Assembly (NCBI GenBank): GCA_012514635.1
Contig: JAAYZX010000033.1
Coordinates: 1 to 41,132, forward strand
Reading direction: 5' to 3'
DNA: 41,132 bases
Source: Actinomycetota bacterium
Lineage (GTDB): Bacteria; Actinomycetota; Thermoleophilia; RBG-16-64-13
Position 1 is the stretch's first letter. Every line of letters begins with the position of its first letter. The notes beneath the pieces were generated by a model. The model was not told where the DNA came from. It did no database searches and was given only the letters and a program-made list of their open reading frames with translations. The position numbers and the translations under genes are program-made. This document shows positions 1 through 9,621 of the stretch, one piece after another.

Positions 1-45
1 ACGATCAAGTAGGGTGGTACCGCGGGTACATAATCCCGTCCCTAC
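1..45 (+). promoter_or_regulatory. T-box riboswitch, 3' end (ileS leader, partial)
   Basis: The T-box consensus AGGGTGGTACCGCGG lies at 11-25. Its UGGU (15-18) can pair with an ACCA tRNA 3' end, which fits tRNA-Ile with discriminator A. TAGGG (10-14) is complementary to CCCTA (40-44) and CGGG (23-26) to CCCG (35-38), giving the competing helix. Stem I and the specifier loop lie before the window. No U-run follows this helix, so the switch may act on translation, as described for actinobacterial ileS leaders; this is inferred. Confidence 0.85.
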
Positions 46-124
46 GGCGAAGAGAACACGTTATTTCGCGTGTGGGCCGCGCCGGCTGGAGACCGGCGAT
101 TCCGCGCGCAAGGAGGACGAGGTC

Positions 125-3100
125 ATGACCCAACCCTACCGCCCAGTTGATACCTCTCAGTCGTTCCCCGCCCTGGAAGAGCGCATCCTCAAATGGTGGC
201 AGGAGAACGACATTTTTCACAAAAGCCTCGAGTGGCGACGAGGCGCTCCTGAGTGGGTCTTCTACGAGGGTCCTCCCACCGCCAACGGTCGCCCCGGCGT
301 CCACCACGTGTTGGCCCGAGTGTTCAAAGACATCTATCCGCGCTTTCGTACCATGCGTGGCAATTACGTCCTTAGAAAGGCCGGTTGGGACTGCCACGGA
401 TTGCCTGTGGAGTTGGAGGTGGAGCGCCAACTCGGTCTCTCCAGCAAAGAAGAGATCGAGGAATACGGTGTGGCCGCCTTCAACGAGTTGTGCAAGGCCT
501 CAGTGAGTCGATACGTAAACGAATGGCAACGCATGACCGAACGTATCGGCTTCTGGATCGACCTGGACCAAGCCTACTGGACCATGCACAACGATTACAT
601 CGAGTCCGTATGGTGGATCCTCGCCCAGTTGTGGAAAGAAGGACTACTGGTTCAGGACTACAAGGTGGTACCGTACTGCCCGCGTTGCGGAACGGCCCTT
701 TCCAGCCACGAATTGGCCTTGGGATATCAGGACGTCGTAGATCCGTCCGTGTTTGTACGCTTCCCCCTTCTGGACGATCGAGGAGCTCCGGAAAAGCATG
801 AGGGACGACCCGTCAGCCTCCTCGTCTGGACTACAACACCCTGGACACTCATTTCCAACGTAGCCGCGGCAATAGGACCTACCATCCCTTACGCCCGCGC
901 CCGCCTAGGTGATGAATATCTGGTTATGGCGGAAGACCTCGTCTACACGGTGCTCGGCCCCGAAGCTGTGATCGAAGAGAGCTTCCCTGGATCCCACCTG
1001 CTGGGGCGCAACTATCAGCCTCCCTTCTCGTTCGTGGAACCGGATAAGCGGGCCTGGTTTGTCATAGGCGGCGATTTCGTCAGTACCACAGAAGGAACCG
1101 GCATCGTTCACATCGCACCGGCATTCGGTGCGGAAGACATGGAAGTAGGGCGCGCCAACGACCTGCCGCTCGTTATGCCGGTTGACAAGGAGTGCCGCTT
1201 CACTCCGGATGTCACTCCCTATGCCGGCATCTTCGTCAAGGACGCCGACGAGCAGATCATGAATGATCTGGAGACCGCCGGGATCCTCTTCGACCGCCTA
1301 CCGTACGAGCACAGCTACCCGTTTTGCTGGCGGTGCGATACCCCCCTCATCTACTACGCTCAGTCCGCCTGGTACATCAAAACGACGGCCCGCAAAGATC
1401 ATCTCCTTCAAGCCAACGAGGAGGTCACCTGGCACCCCGAACATCTCAAGTACGGCCGTTTCGGGAAATGGTTGGAGAACAACGTCGACTGGTCACTCTC
1501 ACGCGAGCGCTACTGGGGAACTCCTCTTCCCGTATGGCGCTGCGCCGAAGGCCACGACCGCTGCGTGGGATCGCGCAAAGAGCTTGCCGACCTGGTAGGG
1601 AGCGATCTCTCAGACCTGGAACTGCACCGCCCCTACGTAGACGACGTCACCTTCGCCTGCCCGGAATGCGGGGGCGAGGCACGTCGCGTACCCGAGGTCA
1701 TCGATGCGTGGTTCGATTCCGGTTCCATGCCCTTTGCCCAATGGCATTACCCACTCGAGAATACAGAGGCGTGGGAACAACTCTTCCCGGCGGACTACAT
1801 CTGCGAAGCAATCGACCAGACACGGGGCTGGTTCTACAGCCTTCTCGCCATCAGCGCCCTCATGACCAAAGGGCACACCTGCTACAAAGACGTGGTCTGT
1901 CTGGGCCACATCCTAGACGGCGACGGCCGCAAGATGTCTAAGCATATCGGCAATGTGGTCGACCCCTGGACCGTCTTGAACTCACAGGGAGCCGACGCGT
2001 TGCGTTGGTATTTCTTCACCGTGAGTTCGCCGTGGTTTGCGCGCCGCTTCAGTCAGGAGCACATCGACGAGGTTATCCGCAAGTTCATGCTCACCTTGTG
2101 GAACACATATGCCTTCTACACCCTATACGCCAATATCGACGGCTTTGATCCCCGGGCTCACGAAATACCCGTGGAACAACGTTCGCTCATGGACCGCTGG
2201 ATCCTGAGTCAACTCAACTTGTTAGTCAAAGCAGTCACGGACGGCCTCGAACAGTATGATGCCTTCGGCAGTGGCCGCCGCATCAGCGACTTCATCGACG
2301 AGTTGTCCAACTGGTACGTCCGCCGCTCACGCAGACGGTTCTGGAAAAGCGAAGAGGACAGCGACAAGATAGCCGCGTATCTTACGCTGTACGAATGCCT
2401 CGTGACACTGAGCAAGCTACTGGCTCCATTCACGCCGTTCATCGCTGAGGAGATCTACCGCAATCTCGTAGCCGAGCGGTACCAGGACGCTCCCGAATCC
2501 GTTCATCTCTGCGACTGGTCGGAGGTTGACACAACCCTCGTGGATGCCGATCTGTCGTTCCGTATGGGTATCGCGCTCAAAGTGGTCAACATGGGCCGTG
2601 CCGCCCGCATGGCGTCACAGCTCAAAGTGCGTCAGCCGCTCGAAGTAGTGATGGTCGCCGTAGACCCAGAGCGACAGACTGCGCTGGCCGGTTTGGCCGA
2701 TGTTGTCCTTGAGGAACTCAATGTCAAGCGTCTCGAGTTCGCCGACTCTGCCGACGATCTCGTCACCTACTCCGTTAAGCCCAACTACCGCACGCTTGGA
2801 CCGCGCTTTGGAAAGGCCATGCCCGACGTGGCCAAAGCCATCACATCCCTGGACCCTCTCAAGGTCGCCAAGCGACTGGAGGCGGACCTACCCATCGAAA
2901 TCAGATTGACGGATGCCTCGCTGGAGCTGGCAAAAGATGATCTGCTGGTGGAAACCGTCCAGAGAGAAGGGTTCGCAGTAGAAAAGGAGTCTGATCTGGT
3001 GATAGGCCTTTCAACAACGCTCACCCCCGAACTCGAAAGAGAAGGCCTCGCCCGCGAGCTGGTCCACCTCATCCAAAACACCCGCAAAGCCGCCGGCTTC

Positions 3101-3319
3101 CAGATCGAAGATCGCATCCATCTCTGGGTGGAGGGCCCACAGGAGATCGCGGAGATGCTTGCAGAACATGCTGTGTACGTACAGAAGGAGACATTGGCGA
3201 TCAACTTGACATGGGACCGCACAACCGTGGCTGATGACCGGGCATACCGGGAAGAACTGAAAGTGAATGGGCTGCCCGTAGCAGTGGCTGTTGCACAGGC
3301 GGCTGATGTCGTTATCTGA
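125..3319 (+). CDS. ileS: Isoleucyl-tRNA synthetase
   Basis: Cytoplasmic class I synthetase that charges tRNA-Ile, about 1064 residues. The HIGH-type signature appears as VHHV near residues 59-62 after the GPPTANGRPG stretch, and the KMSKS loop reads KMSKH at 603-607, followed by IGNVVDPW. The CP1 editing region with TTTPWT and the anticodon-binding half are present. The length and motif style fit the long 'eukaryote-like' IleRS2 branch. The ATG at 125 is preceded by AAGGAGG at 110-116; the open frame extends upstream to 14, but that part overlaps the leader and has no family similarity. The T-box upstream implies induction by uncharged tRNA-Ile. Confidence 0.97.
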   Translation: MTQPYRPVDTSQSFPALEERILKWWQENDIFHKSLEWRRGAPEWVFYEGPPTANGRPGVHHVLARVFKDIYPRFRTMRGNYVLRKAGWDCHGLPVELEVERQLGLSSKEEIEEYGVAAFNELCKASVSRYVNEWQRMTERIGFWIDLDQAYWTMHNDYIESVWWILAQLWKEGLLVQDYKVVPYCPRCGTALSSHELALGYQDVVDPSVFVRFPLLDDRGAPEKHEGRPVSLLVWTTTPWTLISNVAAAIGPTIPYARARLGDEYLVMAEDLVYTVLGPEAVIEESFPGSHLLGRNYQPPFSFVEPDKRAWFVIGGDFVSTTEGTGIVHIAPAFGAEDMEVGRANDLPLVMPVDKECRFTPDVTPYAGIFVKDADEQIMNDLETAGILFDRLPYEHSYPFCWRCDTPLIYYAQSAWYIKTTARKDHLLQANEEVTWHPEHLKYGRFGKWLENNVDWSLSRERYWGTPLPVWRCAEGHDRCVGSRKELADLVGSDLSDLELHRPYVDDVTFACPECGGEARRVPEVIDAWFDSGSMPFAQWHYPLENTEAWEQLFPADYICEAIDQTRGWFYSLLAISALMTKGHTCYKDVVCLGHILDGDGRKMSKHIGNVVDPWTVLNSQGADALRWYFFTVSSPWFARRFSQEHIDEVIRKFMLTLWNTYAFYTLYANIDGFDPRAHEIPVEQRSLMDRWILSQLNLLVKAVTDGLEQYDAFGSGRRISDFIDELSNWYVRRSRRRFWKSEEDSDKIAAYLTLYECLVTLSKLLAPFTPFIAEEIYRNLVAERYQDAPESVHLCDWSEVDTTLVDADLSFRMGIALKVVNMGRAARMASQLKVRQPLEVVMVAVDPERQTALAGLADVVLEELNVKRLEFADSADDLVTYSVKPNYRTLGPRFGKAMPDVAKAITSLDPLKVAKRLEADLPIEIRLTDASLELAKDDLLVETVQREGFAVEKESDLVIGLSTTLTPELEREGLARELVHLIQNTRKAAGFQIEDRIHLWVEGPQEIAEMLAEHAVYVQKETLAINLTWDRTTVADDRAYREELKVNGLPVAVAVAQAADVVI

Positions 3320-3370
3320 GAACAACCAGAACTAAGGCGCCGGCAGCGCAGGCGACCAGGAGGATGCCGT

Positions 3371-4072
3371 ATGGAGCAGCAGCCGCTGGACCAGGTTCTC
3401 GCTCTGGCAGGCGTGCTTCCCGGAGAGCGCGTGCTCGATCTCAGTAGCCACACGGGCGAACCGTCTCTGTGCGTAGCAACCGTTGCGTCGTCCGTGGAGG
3501 TGGTACAGCCGGATGAAGACCTCGCCCACGAGGGGCGACGACTTGCCTCCACTCTGGCCCTGGACAACGTCTACTTCCATGCAGGGCGCCTTCAGGAACT
3601 ACCATTCGATACCGGACAGTTCTCGCTGGTGATGTGGTGTCGAGGCCTTTCCTTGGAGCTACAGCCTCTTGCGGTGTTTGCAGAGATATGCCGCGTACTT
3701 TCGCCGGCCGGACGAGTAGTGCTCCAAGAGATCACGGCCTTCGGTCGGCCGGATCTGGATCTGCGTCTCTGGGAGCTGGAAAGACTGCGACAGCCGCAAC
3801 ATCTGCTCTTCTACACCCGGGAACAGATGAGTACACTCGTCTCTTTGGGTGGACTCGCAACCGCACGAGAGGAGCAATGTACTCTGACTCAGGATTTTGA
3901 CTATTGGGCGGGCGGCAGCCTCCTCACGGAGTCCAACGTAGCCACAATGAAAAAGGTGCTATTTACATTGTCGCCCGCCCACCAAGACCTCATCGACCTG
4001 TCATTCTCGGACTCGCGAATTTCCTTCGGCTACCCACTGACCACCTTGCTCCTCCGCCCAAGAATCACCTGA
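3371..4072 (+). CDS. Class I SAM-dependent methyltransferase-like protein
   Basis: A 233-residue protein with the layout of UbiE/COQ5-like methyltransferases. A motif I-like segment, VLDLSSHTGEPS (about 21-32), is followed by an acidic position after strand 2. Then come FDTGQFSLVMWCRGL (motif II region) and EICRVLSPAGRVVLQE (motif III). Motif I lacks the usual GxGxG pattern, so SAM binding may be altered. The substrate is unknown. The ATG has an AGGAGG Shine-Dalgarno just upstream (about 3357-3363). It starts 51 bases after ileS and is probably cotranscribed with it. Confidence 0.7.
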   Translation: MEQQPLDQVLALAGVLPGERVLDLSSHTGEPSLCVATVASSVEVVQPDEDLAHEGRRLASTLALDNVYFHAGRLQELPFDTGQFSLVMWCRGLSLELQPLAVFAEICRVLSPAGRVVLQEITAFGRPDLDLRLWELERLRQPQHLLFYTREQMSTLVSLGGLATAREEQCTLTQDFDYWAGGSLLTESNVATMKKVLFTLSPAHQDLIDLSFSDSRISFGYPLTTLLLRPRIT

Positions 4073-4108
4073 TTCCTGGTCCAGACAAACCCCAGATTAA
4101 GACATATC

Positions 4109-4792
4109 CTAAGTTGAGGTGGTGGTAGCCGATCCCCCTTGGATGATGCTTAACGCCCGCTCCAGAACCGGCCGCGATTCCGGTGACACCTTGTCCAGCC
4201 CCTCCTCGAGTACCGCAACGGCCTCCCCATCGCGATGCATACGCCACAACATCTCGCTGAAATTCATGTACGGGTCGGAAGATTCTGGATTCTGGTTCAG
4301 TGCCCGCCGATATTGAGCTTCTGCCGCCGCCAGATCTCCCAAGTCTCGCAGCACGTTCCCCAATCGATTGCGGAGCACGGCATCTTCTTTGTCCGCCAAC
4401 ATGGTCTCGTAGATCTTGCGGGCGTCCTGCAGACGACCAACGTTGTAGTAGGCCAGCGCGAGTTGCCGATTTGCCGCAGCATCATCCGGCCCGGTCTTTG
4501 TGGCCTCTTCCAATATGGGCACCGCCGCCTCCCATTCGGCCAGCGACGGGCTCTCGGGCACCGGCGCAGGAACGGTGGTATTGCTCGCCCGAGATTCACG
4601 CCATCGGTCGTCTCCGGTGGCAAGCACACGCCCCGGTGGTGTTGATGTCGACCCTCCCAGCGTAAGTGAGAGCACCACAGCGACCACTACCGTGACCATA
4701 AGCGCACCGGCATAGACTACCGCGGAGCGACTCAAGCCGGGCCGCCGCTTCGTTGCGTGCCGCCCGGCTAGGGGAGATGGCCCGTGTTTCAC
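4109..4792 (-). CDS. Membrane-anchored TPR protein
   Basis: A 227-residue protein with a basic N-terminus, one membrane segment at about residues 23-45 and then a low-complexity linker. The C-terminal part has tetratricopeptide repeats (roughly 85-205; for example LALAYYNVGRLQDARKIYE and LGNVLRDLGDLAAAEAQYR). TPR arrays usually act as protein-binding scaffolds; the partner is unknown. The GTG start overlaps the stop of the upstream TPR lipoprotein gene in TAGTG, so the two are translationally coupled. The two proteins share a repeat layout and probably arose by duplication. Confidence 0.8.
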   Translation of the reverse strand: MKHGPSPLAGRHATKRRPGLSRSAVVYAGALMVTVVVAVVLSLTLGGSTSTPPGRVLATGDDRWRESRASNTTVPAPVPESPSLAEWEAAVPILEEATKTGPDDAAANRQLALAYYNVGRLQDARKIYETMLADKEDAVLRNRLGNVLRDLGDLAAAEAQYRRALNQNPESSDPYMNFSEMLWRMHRDGEAVAVLEEGLDKVSPESRPVLERALSIIQGGSATTTST

Positions 4793-5469
4793 TATTCGGC
4801 TTTGCTTAACTGGTCTTTGTAGCCCTGCAGCCGTTCTTTGTCCTCACCTTCCGTCCGACCGATCCCTTCTTCGAGAACCTGGATAGCGCCGGCCTTATCA
4901 TCCGCATGTGCCAGGATGGTCGCCAGGTTGATATAGGCCACCGCCAGCTTGGGGTCTGCGTCGATAGCCTTCTGATACTCGGCTCTTGCCTCGTCCGTCT
5001 TGCCCCAGTCGCGTAGCACATTGGCGAGGTTGTTGTGCAAAACCGGCTGGTCCTCAATTGTAATCATCTTCTGGTAGGTCTGCGCCGCAGCCTCATATTC
5101 GCCGCCGTTGTATTGGGCTATGGCCAACTCCTGCAGCAGAGTCAGATCCTCGGGGGATTCCTGCAACTTCTCTTCCAACGCGGGAATGGCCTGCTGGTAC
5201 TCTTCCTTGGATTTGCCCCCATAGACTACGGTGGAAGTGAGATCTTGGGTAACCGCTACCGTATTGTCCGCGCCATCGGCCACAGGAGTCTGTGTCTGGT
5301 CGGCCTGTGTGGCGTTTGATTGGTCGTCTCTTTGTGTGGACTCAGCTTCTCCCGCAGACGAACCGCCACAACCGGCCAGTATGAGGCCGAGCACCACCAC
5401 CAGCATTCCTACAAACGCCGAGACCATTCCTCGATAACCGACCCTGCGGGCGTTGAACTTCAGTCCCAT
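4792..5469 (-). CDS. TPR-repeat lipoprotein
   Basis: A 225-residue protein with a type II signal peptide: a hydrophobic segment at about 15-33 ends in the lipobox LAGC with Cys34, followed by a Gly/Ser-rich linker. Tetratricopeptide repeats occupy about 85-215 (for example LAIAQYNGGEYEAAAQTYQ and LANVLRDWGKTDEARAEYQ). It is predicted to be anchored on the outer face of the membrane. An AGGAGG lies 13 bases before the ATG, which is rather far. It is last but one in the minus-strand run from mtaB, 174 bases after the PHP gene, so it may have its own promoter. Confidence 0.85.
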   Translation of the reverse strand: MGLKFNARRVGYRGMVSAFVGMLVVVLGLILAGCGGSSAGEAESTQRDDQSNATQADQTQTPVADGADNTVAVTQDLTSTVVYGGKSKEEYQQAIPALEEKLQESPEDLTLLQELAIAQYNGGEYEAAAQTYQKMITIEDQPVLHNNLANVLRDWGKTDEARAEYQKAIDADPKLAVAYINLATILAHADDKAGAIQVLEEGIGRTEGEDKERLQGYKDQLSKAE

Positions 5470-5643
5470 GGTGAGCTCGAAACCTCCTGATAGATGGACG
5501 GCGCCACGCCGCCAAAGACACTTCTTCCAAAACTACAAAATCTGGGACGATCCGGATGCTGTGGTTGTTCCCTCGACGTGCGGCGAATCTTCCCCAGAAA
5601 AAGACCTGCAGTACACATACGTGACCATCGTCGAGGCGAACTT

Positions 5644-6462
5644 TCAGATACGTCGGTATTCTACCTGCATCCGACCGCCGGGTTGTGGGATCAGCTCCGC
5701 CCTCGCCCGGAATCCCGCCCTCCTGGCAAGCTGTGCCGCGACAGCAAACCCCCACCCCACATCCTGCGGTGCATGCGCATCCGAGCCGAAGGTGATGGGA
5801 ATACCGTGTGCGTGAACTTCCGCAAGTATAGCCGGACTCGGATAGACTTCAGCCACCGGCGCTCTCAAGCCAGCTGTGTTGATCTCCACGATCACGCCGG
5901 CTCGAGCCAGGCGCCGCAGCAGTGTATCCAGCACCTGAGCCATATTACTTGTGGGACGATATCCGAACTTCTTGACTAGATCCAGATGACCTATGATCGT
6001 GTAGAGACCGGTCGCGGCCGCGTCACCCAGCAACTCGAAGTATCGCGCGTACACTGCGTTGATATCCCGCTCCGCGTATCCTGCCAGATTCTCAGGGTTA
6101 TCGAACCCCCAGCCATCCAGGTAGTGCACCGACCCAATTACGTAATCGAAGGGTTGCGATTCCAATACTGCGCGGACATCGCCCGCGCGGTCGGGAAAGT
6201 AGTCGGCCTCTATACCCAGCAACACGAAACCGGGATGCTTCCGCTTGACCTCCAACACCTCCGCAACGTAGTCGGGTAGATCCGCCGGAGTCATCGACAA
6301 AGCGGGGTCGGGGTGTCCCGCCAACGGCATGTGATCGGAGATACCGATGCCGGACAGACCTCCGTCCAGCGCCGCCGCCACATAATCCTCAGGACGACCC
6401 ACTGCATGACCGCAGCGAGACGTATGGGTGTGGTAGTCCGGCATCTCCGCGCGGATATTCAT
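5644..6462 (-). CDS. PHP-family histidinol-phosphatase-like hydrolase
   Basis: A 272-residue PHP-domain metal-dependent phosphoesterase. Metal-binding motifs are visible: HTH at 11-13, a conserved SDHMP segment, the GIEADYFP glutamate, [19 protein letters not shown] and the C-terminal GSDAHAP. Length and motif order match HisK-type histidinol-phosphate phosphatase, which performs the penultimate step of histidine synthesis. No his genes are nearby, so another phosphoester substrate is possible. Its ATG overlaps the dtd stop in ATGA (6459-6462), indicating translational coupling. Confidence 0.85.
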   Translation of the reverse strand: MNIRAEMPDYHTHTSRCGHAVGRPEDYVAAALDGGLSGIGISDHMPLAGHPDPALSMTPADLPDYVAEVLEVKRKHPGFVLLGIEADYFPDRAGDVRAVLESQPFDYVIGSVHYLDGWGFDNPENLAGYAERDINAVYARYFELLGDAAATGLYTIIGHLDLVKKFGYRPTSNMAQVLDTLLRRLARAGVIVEINTAGLRAPVAEVYPSPAILAEVHAHGIPITFGSDAHAPQDVGWGFAVAAQLARRAGFRARAELIPQPGGRMQVEYRRI

Positions 6463-6908
6463 GCGCCGTCTTCATCATCGAGATAGATGGTAAACGGCCC
6501 GTCATTAACAAGCCGAACTTTCATATGTGCGGCAAACACACCAGACGCCGTGGACACACCATTGTCCGCCAATGCCGTCCGGAACTCCTCCACCAAGGAT
6601 GCGGCGGCCTCTGGGGGGCCGGCGTCCGTAAACGACGGACGCCGGCCCTTCCTGCAATCCGCGTACAGTGTGAACTGGCTCACCACCAAGACTTCACCCT
6701 TGACGTCCAGCAGGGACAGATTCATCTTTCCGGCATCGTCATCGAATATGCGCAGGTTTGCTACTTTGTCCGCCATCCTTCGAGCCGAGACCGCTTCGTC
6801 CGCCTTACCTACCCCCACAAACGCCAACAGGCCGCGGCCGATGGACCCTACCACTTCTCCCTCTACTTCCACGGCAGCTTCTATGACTCTTTGCAGCAAT
6901 ACCCGCAC
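6459..6908 (-). CDS. dtd: D-aminoacyl-tRNA deacylase
   Basis: A homologue of D-Tyr-tRNA(Tyr) deacylase, which hydrolyses D-amino acids (and Gly from tRNA-Ala) off mischarged tRNA. Visible signatures are the N-terminal [22 protein letters not shown] and the C-terminal NDGPFT. The GTG at 6908 gives the typical N-terminus (149 residues). A second GTG at 6917 overlaps the mtaB stop as GTGA and would add three residues. A GGAGGAAGG sequence precedes both, so the start is not settled. A perfect 14-bp inverted repeat lies inside the gene over the RRPSF codons. Confidence 0.93.
   Translation of the reverse strand: MRVLLQRVIEAAVEVEGEVVGSIGRGLLAFVGVGKADEAVSARRMADKVANLRIFDDDAGKMNLSLLDVKGEVLVVSQFTLYADCRKGRRPSFTDAGPPEAAASLVEEFRTALADNGVSTASGVFAAHMKVRLVNDGPFTIYLDDEDGA
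6615..6649. repeat. Perfect inverted repeat inside dtd
   Basis: GGGCCGGCGTCCGT (6616-6629) and its exact reverse complement (6635-6648) form a 14-bp stem with loop AAACG. It covers the codons of the conserved Dtd segment [12 protein letters not shown]. It could form a strong hairpin in the polycistronic mRNA. Confidence 0.8.
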
Positions 6909-6913
6909 TCGCG

Positions 6914-8299
6914 TCACCTTCCTCCATATGATCCTGACGAGATTTCCGCCGCCCGGGGTGACATAACACGACCGTGCCATATATCATCGCCGTCCAGTCG
7001 CTCGAGCAACACCTCCACGTGAGTGTTCATCAGCGCGTCCGACCCCTCAAACAACACCTGCATATAATTGCCCGTCAAGCCCTCTAACCGACCGGCGGTA
7101 TCTCTCCTCGCCAACACCAGAGCCTCCATGTACCGACCCGCGAACCGGTTCATGAACCTGCGTCTTTTTTCGGATCCTGCCGCCCTGAGTATCTTGCTGC
7201 GCTCGGCAATGGTCTCGGGAGGCACTTTATCCGGCAAAGCCGAAGCAACGGTGCCGGGCCTATCGCTGTACGCAAACACGTGCACATAAGTGAGTGGTCC
7301 GGTCTGTACAACGTACAGAGATTCTTCAAAGTCTGAGTCGGTCTCTCCGGGGAAGCCTACGATCACATCGGCACCTATAGCCGCTTCGGGAAACGCTTCG
7401 CGTATAGATTCCACTTGTTTCACATACGCCTCGGCCGTGTATAAGCGGTTCATGCGCCTGAGCACCGCGTTAGATCCACTCTGCAACGGCACGTGGAAAT
7501 GAGGGGATACCCTTGTGCCCGCCGCCTTCATGACCGCAAGCACCCGCTCATCTATCTCCATGGGCTCGGTGGAGCTCACGCGAATACGGGGACCGTCCGG
7601 AAGCGCCGTCAAGGCGGCCAGCAGATCCGCCAACGTGCCCTCCCCCGTATCCCGCCCCCACATGCCGAGGTGTATACCGGTCAACACCACCTCTCTGTAG
7701 CCGGCATCTTTGAGGATCCGCACCTGTTCCACTGCTTCTTCCAAGCGCATGCTACAGGAGGGGCCCCGCGTCTTCGGAATGATGCAATAGCTGCAGTGCG
7801 CATCGCAGCCGGTCTGCACTTCGAGGAAGGCCCGCGTATAACCACCAAAATGGTGAATCGGTAGCGCAGGAAAGATACGCGTCTTGGGGTAAGGAGTGAC
7901 AATGATCGGCGGTTCGCCGACTGCGGTTGCTCTCACCGGCTTCTCGACAAATGCCCGGCTGAGATACATACCTAAATTGAGCTTATCAGGGTTACCGAGT
8001 ACAAGATCCACGCCCTCTACTGCGGCGGCGGCCTCAGGCGAGGCCTGAGCATAGCAGCCGACCATCATCAGGAAGCTTTGTGGATCATTTCGCTTGGCAC
8101 GGCGCGCTTCGTGGCGGCACTCCCGGTCCGTCTTTGCCGTCACCGTGCAAGAATTCAGCACCCGTACGTCTGCATGCCCGTGCCAGGAGACAGACATGAA
8201 TCCCGCATCGCGGGCCAATTTCTCCATCTGAGCGGTTTCGCACTGATTCAGTTTGCAGCCAAGCGTGCGAAACGCAATGGTATGTTTTTTTTGGGGCAT
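6914..8299 (-). CDS. mtaB: tRNA t6A37 methylthiotransferase (MtaB family)
   Basis: Radical-SAM methylthiotransferase of about 461 residues that converts t6A37 to ms2t6A in ANN-decoding tRNAs. The N-terminal UPF0004 domain has its three cluster cysteines ([22 protein letters not shown]). The radical-SAM core has the CxxxCxxC motif in [10 protein letters not shown], and a TRAM-like C-terminus follows. The LGCKLNQ start is typical of MtaB rather than MiaB. Start candidates are GTG 8305 and ATG 8299, with no clear Shine-Dalgarno, so a leaderless or very short leader is possible. It heads the minus-strand run with dtd and the PHP gene. Confidence 0.93.
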   Translation of the reverse strand: MPQKKHTIAFRTLGCKLNQCETAQMEKLARDAGFMSVSWHGHADVRVLNSCTVTAKTDRECRHEARRAKRNDPQSFLMMVGCYAQASPEAAAAVEGVDLVLGNPDKLNLGMYLSRAFVEKPVRATAVGEPPIIVTPYPKTRIFPALPIHHFGGYTRAFLEVQTGCDAHCSYCIIPKTRGPSCSMRLEEAVEQVRILKDAGYREVVLTGIHLGMWGRDTGEGTLADLLAALTALPDGPRIRVSSTEPMEIDERVLAVMKAAGTRVSPHFHVPLQSGSNAVLRRMNRLYTAEAYVKQVESIREAFPEAAIGADVIVGFPGETDSDFEESLYVVQTGPLTYVHVFAYSDRPGTVASALPDKVPPETIAERSKILRAAGSEKRRRFMNRFAGRYMEALVLARRDTAGRLEGLTGNYMQVLFEGSDALMNTHVEVLLERLDGDDIWHGRVMSPRAAEISSGSYGGR

Positions 8300-8353
8300 G
8301 TCCACAACAAGAAAGTCTAAGGGGTCGTGATAGCATACGGTAGTTTACCTGCC

Positions 8354-8899
8354 ATGACGCAGATAGTGAGCATACAAGTGGAACAGGACGTCGACCCGGA
8401 AACGGTTGGCTCCGCATCAACGGCCGACAGGGGGTCTCAAATCACCGTCGGGCGTCGGAGCCTGCCCTTACCACGCTTCCTGCGCCGAGAGCGAATTCTC
8501 GGCCAGGTGGTCCGTTTCGGCTTGGTGGGCGGCCTCAATACGCTCGTTGACTACGGGCTGTTCAATCTACTTGTGGTAGTTTTTCACATGAACCCGGTGG
8601 CGGCTAACCCTATCTCTGTATCAGCCGGGATCGTCAACAGCTTTCTATGGAACAAGCATTGGACCTTCGCCGGCGGCGGATGGCATCGCTGGTACCGGCA
8701 GGCCGTCCTTTTCGTGGTGGTGAGCGTGATCGGACTCCTCATAAATACCGGAGGACTCTGGCTCCTCAACCATCTCACCGGCGCCGATTCCGTCCTGGCC
8801 CTCAATCTTCAGAAGCTGGGGGCATCCATTGTCTCTCTAACTTGGAACTTTGTCGGCTACCGGTTTTTTGTCTTCTCCCGAAAGCGTGAGACCGGATGA
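8354..8899 (+). CDS. GtrA-family membrane protein
   Basis: A 181-residue protein with a charged N-terminal tail (about 50 residues) followed by four hydrophobic segments typical of the GtrA/DPMS-3 family. The hallmark RFGLVGGLNTLVDYG opens the first helix, and NFVGYRFFVF closes the last. GtrA proteins are thought to flip or present lipid-linked sugars made by a partner GT2 enzyme. The ATG at 8354 is chosen; an in-frame GTG at 8327 is possible. Its stop overlaps the start of the GT2 gene in ATGA (8896-8899), supporting a functional pair. Confidence 0.88.
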   Translation: MTQIVSIQVEQDVDPETVGSASTADRGSQITVGRRSLPLPRFLRRERILGQVVRFGLVGGLNTLVDYGLFNLLVVVFHMNPVAANPISVSAGIVNSFLWNKHWTFAGGGWHRWYRQAVLFVVVSVIGLLINTGGLWLLNHLTGADSVLALNLQKLGASIVSLTWNFVGYRFFVFSRKRETG

Positions 8900-9621
8900 G
8901 GGCCGGTGCCTCAGACGTGACCAAGAACCCAGCGGCTACCATAGCCTCCCCGGAGTTGACAATTGTCCTGCCCGCGCTCAACGAGGAGCGATTCGTCGCA
9001 CAAATCCTGGCCACCGTAACCAAGGCTTTTCCTGCCTCAGAGGTAATCCTGGTAAGCGACGGGTCCACGGATCGCACGTCCGAGATCGCAGCGGGTTTTG
9101 GAGATCCGGTCAAATGCATTCACTATCACCCTAACCGCGGCAAGGGCTACGCGGTTCGTCAAGGTATGCTGGCTGCATCCGGCAAATTGGTCGTGTTCAC
9201 GGATACGGATTTGCCGTTTGGAGTGGAGGGTCTCAGAAATGTGGTGGACCGCCTGCGCTCGGATTCTGCCATTGACATTGCCATTGCCTCCAAGACGGGG
9301 ATCCACCGCGGCCTTACGTATCGAGTGGCCCGCCACATGGCGCGCGCCGGAATCGCGTTGCTCACCGGCCTCCGTTACCCTGACACGCAGGCCGGACTCA
9401 AAGGATTTCGTGCGCCCATCGCTAAGACTATTTATTCACGCACGCGGATCGATGGCTTCGCGTCCGACATAGAAGTCCTGTATCTGGCCAAACGGAAGGG
9501 GCTGCGTGTAGCGGTGCTCCCCATGCCTGTGGCGGGTGGTGTTGCCCGGCCGAGCACATTCGGTATCAGCCACGGGTGGCGACTACTGAAAGACGTCGGG
9601 AGGATACGACTTGGAAGATAG
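8896..9621 (+). CDS. Family 2 glycosyltransferase (dolichyl/undecaprenyl-phosphate sugar synthase type)
   Basis: A 241-residue GT-A-fold glycosyltransferase. It has the N-terminal IVLPALNEE segment, the nucleotide-binding SDGSTDRT, the metal-binding TDTD at the DxD position, and YPDTQAGLKGFR, typical of DPM1/GtrB/ALG5-like enzymes that load a sugar onto polyprenyl phosphate. No C-terminal membrane helices are evident, so it is probably peripheral. It overlaps gtrA by 4 bases and the next gene by 11. Donor sugar unknown. Confidence 0.9.
   Translation: MRAGASDVTKNPAATIASPELTIVLPALNEERFVAQILATVTKAFPASEVILVSDGSTDRTSEIAAGFGDPVKCIHYHPNRGKGYAVRQGMLAASGKLVVFTDTDLPFGVEGLRNVVDRLRSDSAIDIAIASKTGIHRGLTYRVARHMARAGIALLTGLRYPDTQAGLKGFRAPIAKTIYSRTRIDGFASDIEVLYLAKRKGLRVAVLPMPVAGGVARPSTFGISHGWRLLKDVGRIRLGR

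Noticed and set aside
2785-3567. A 260-codon minus-strand frame across the ileS end
   Set aside because: It is Ser/Arg-rich shadow sequence opposite ileS and the methyltransferase-like gene.
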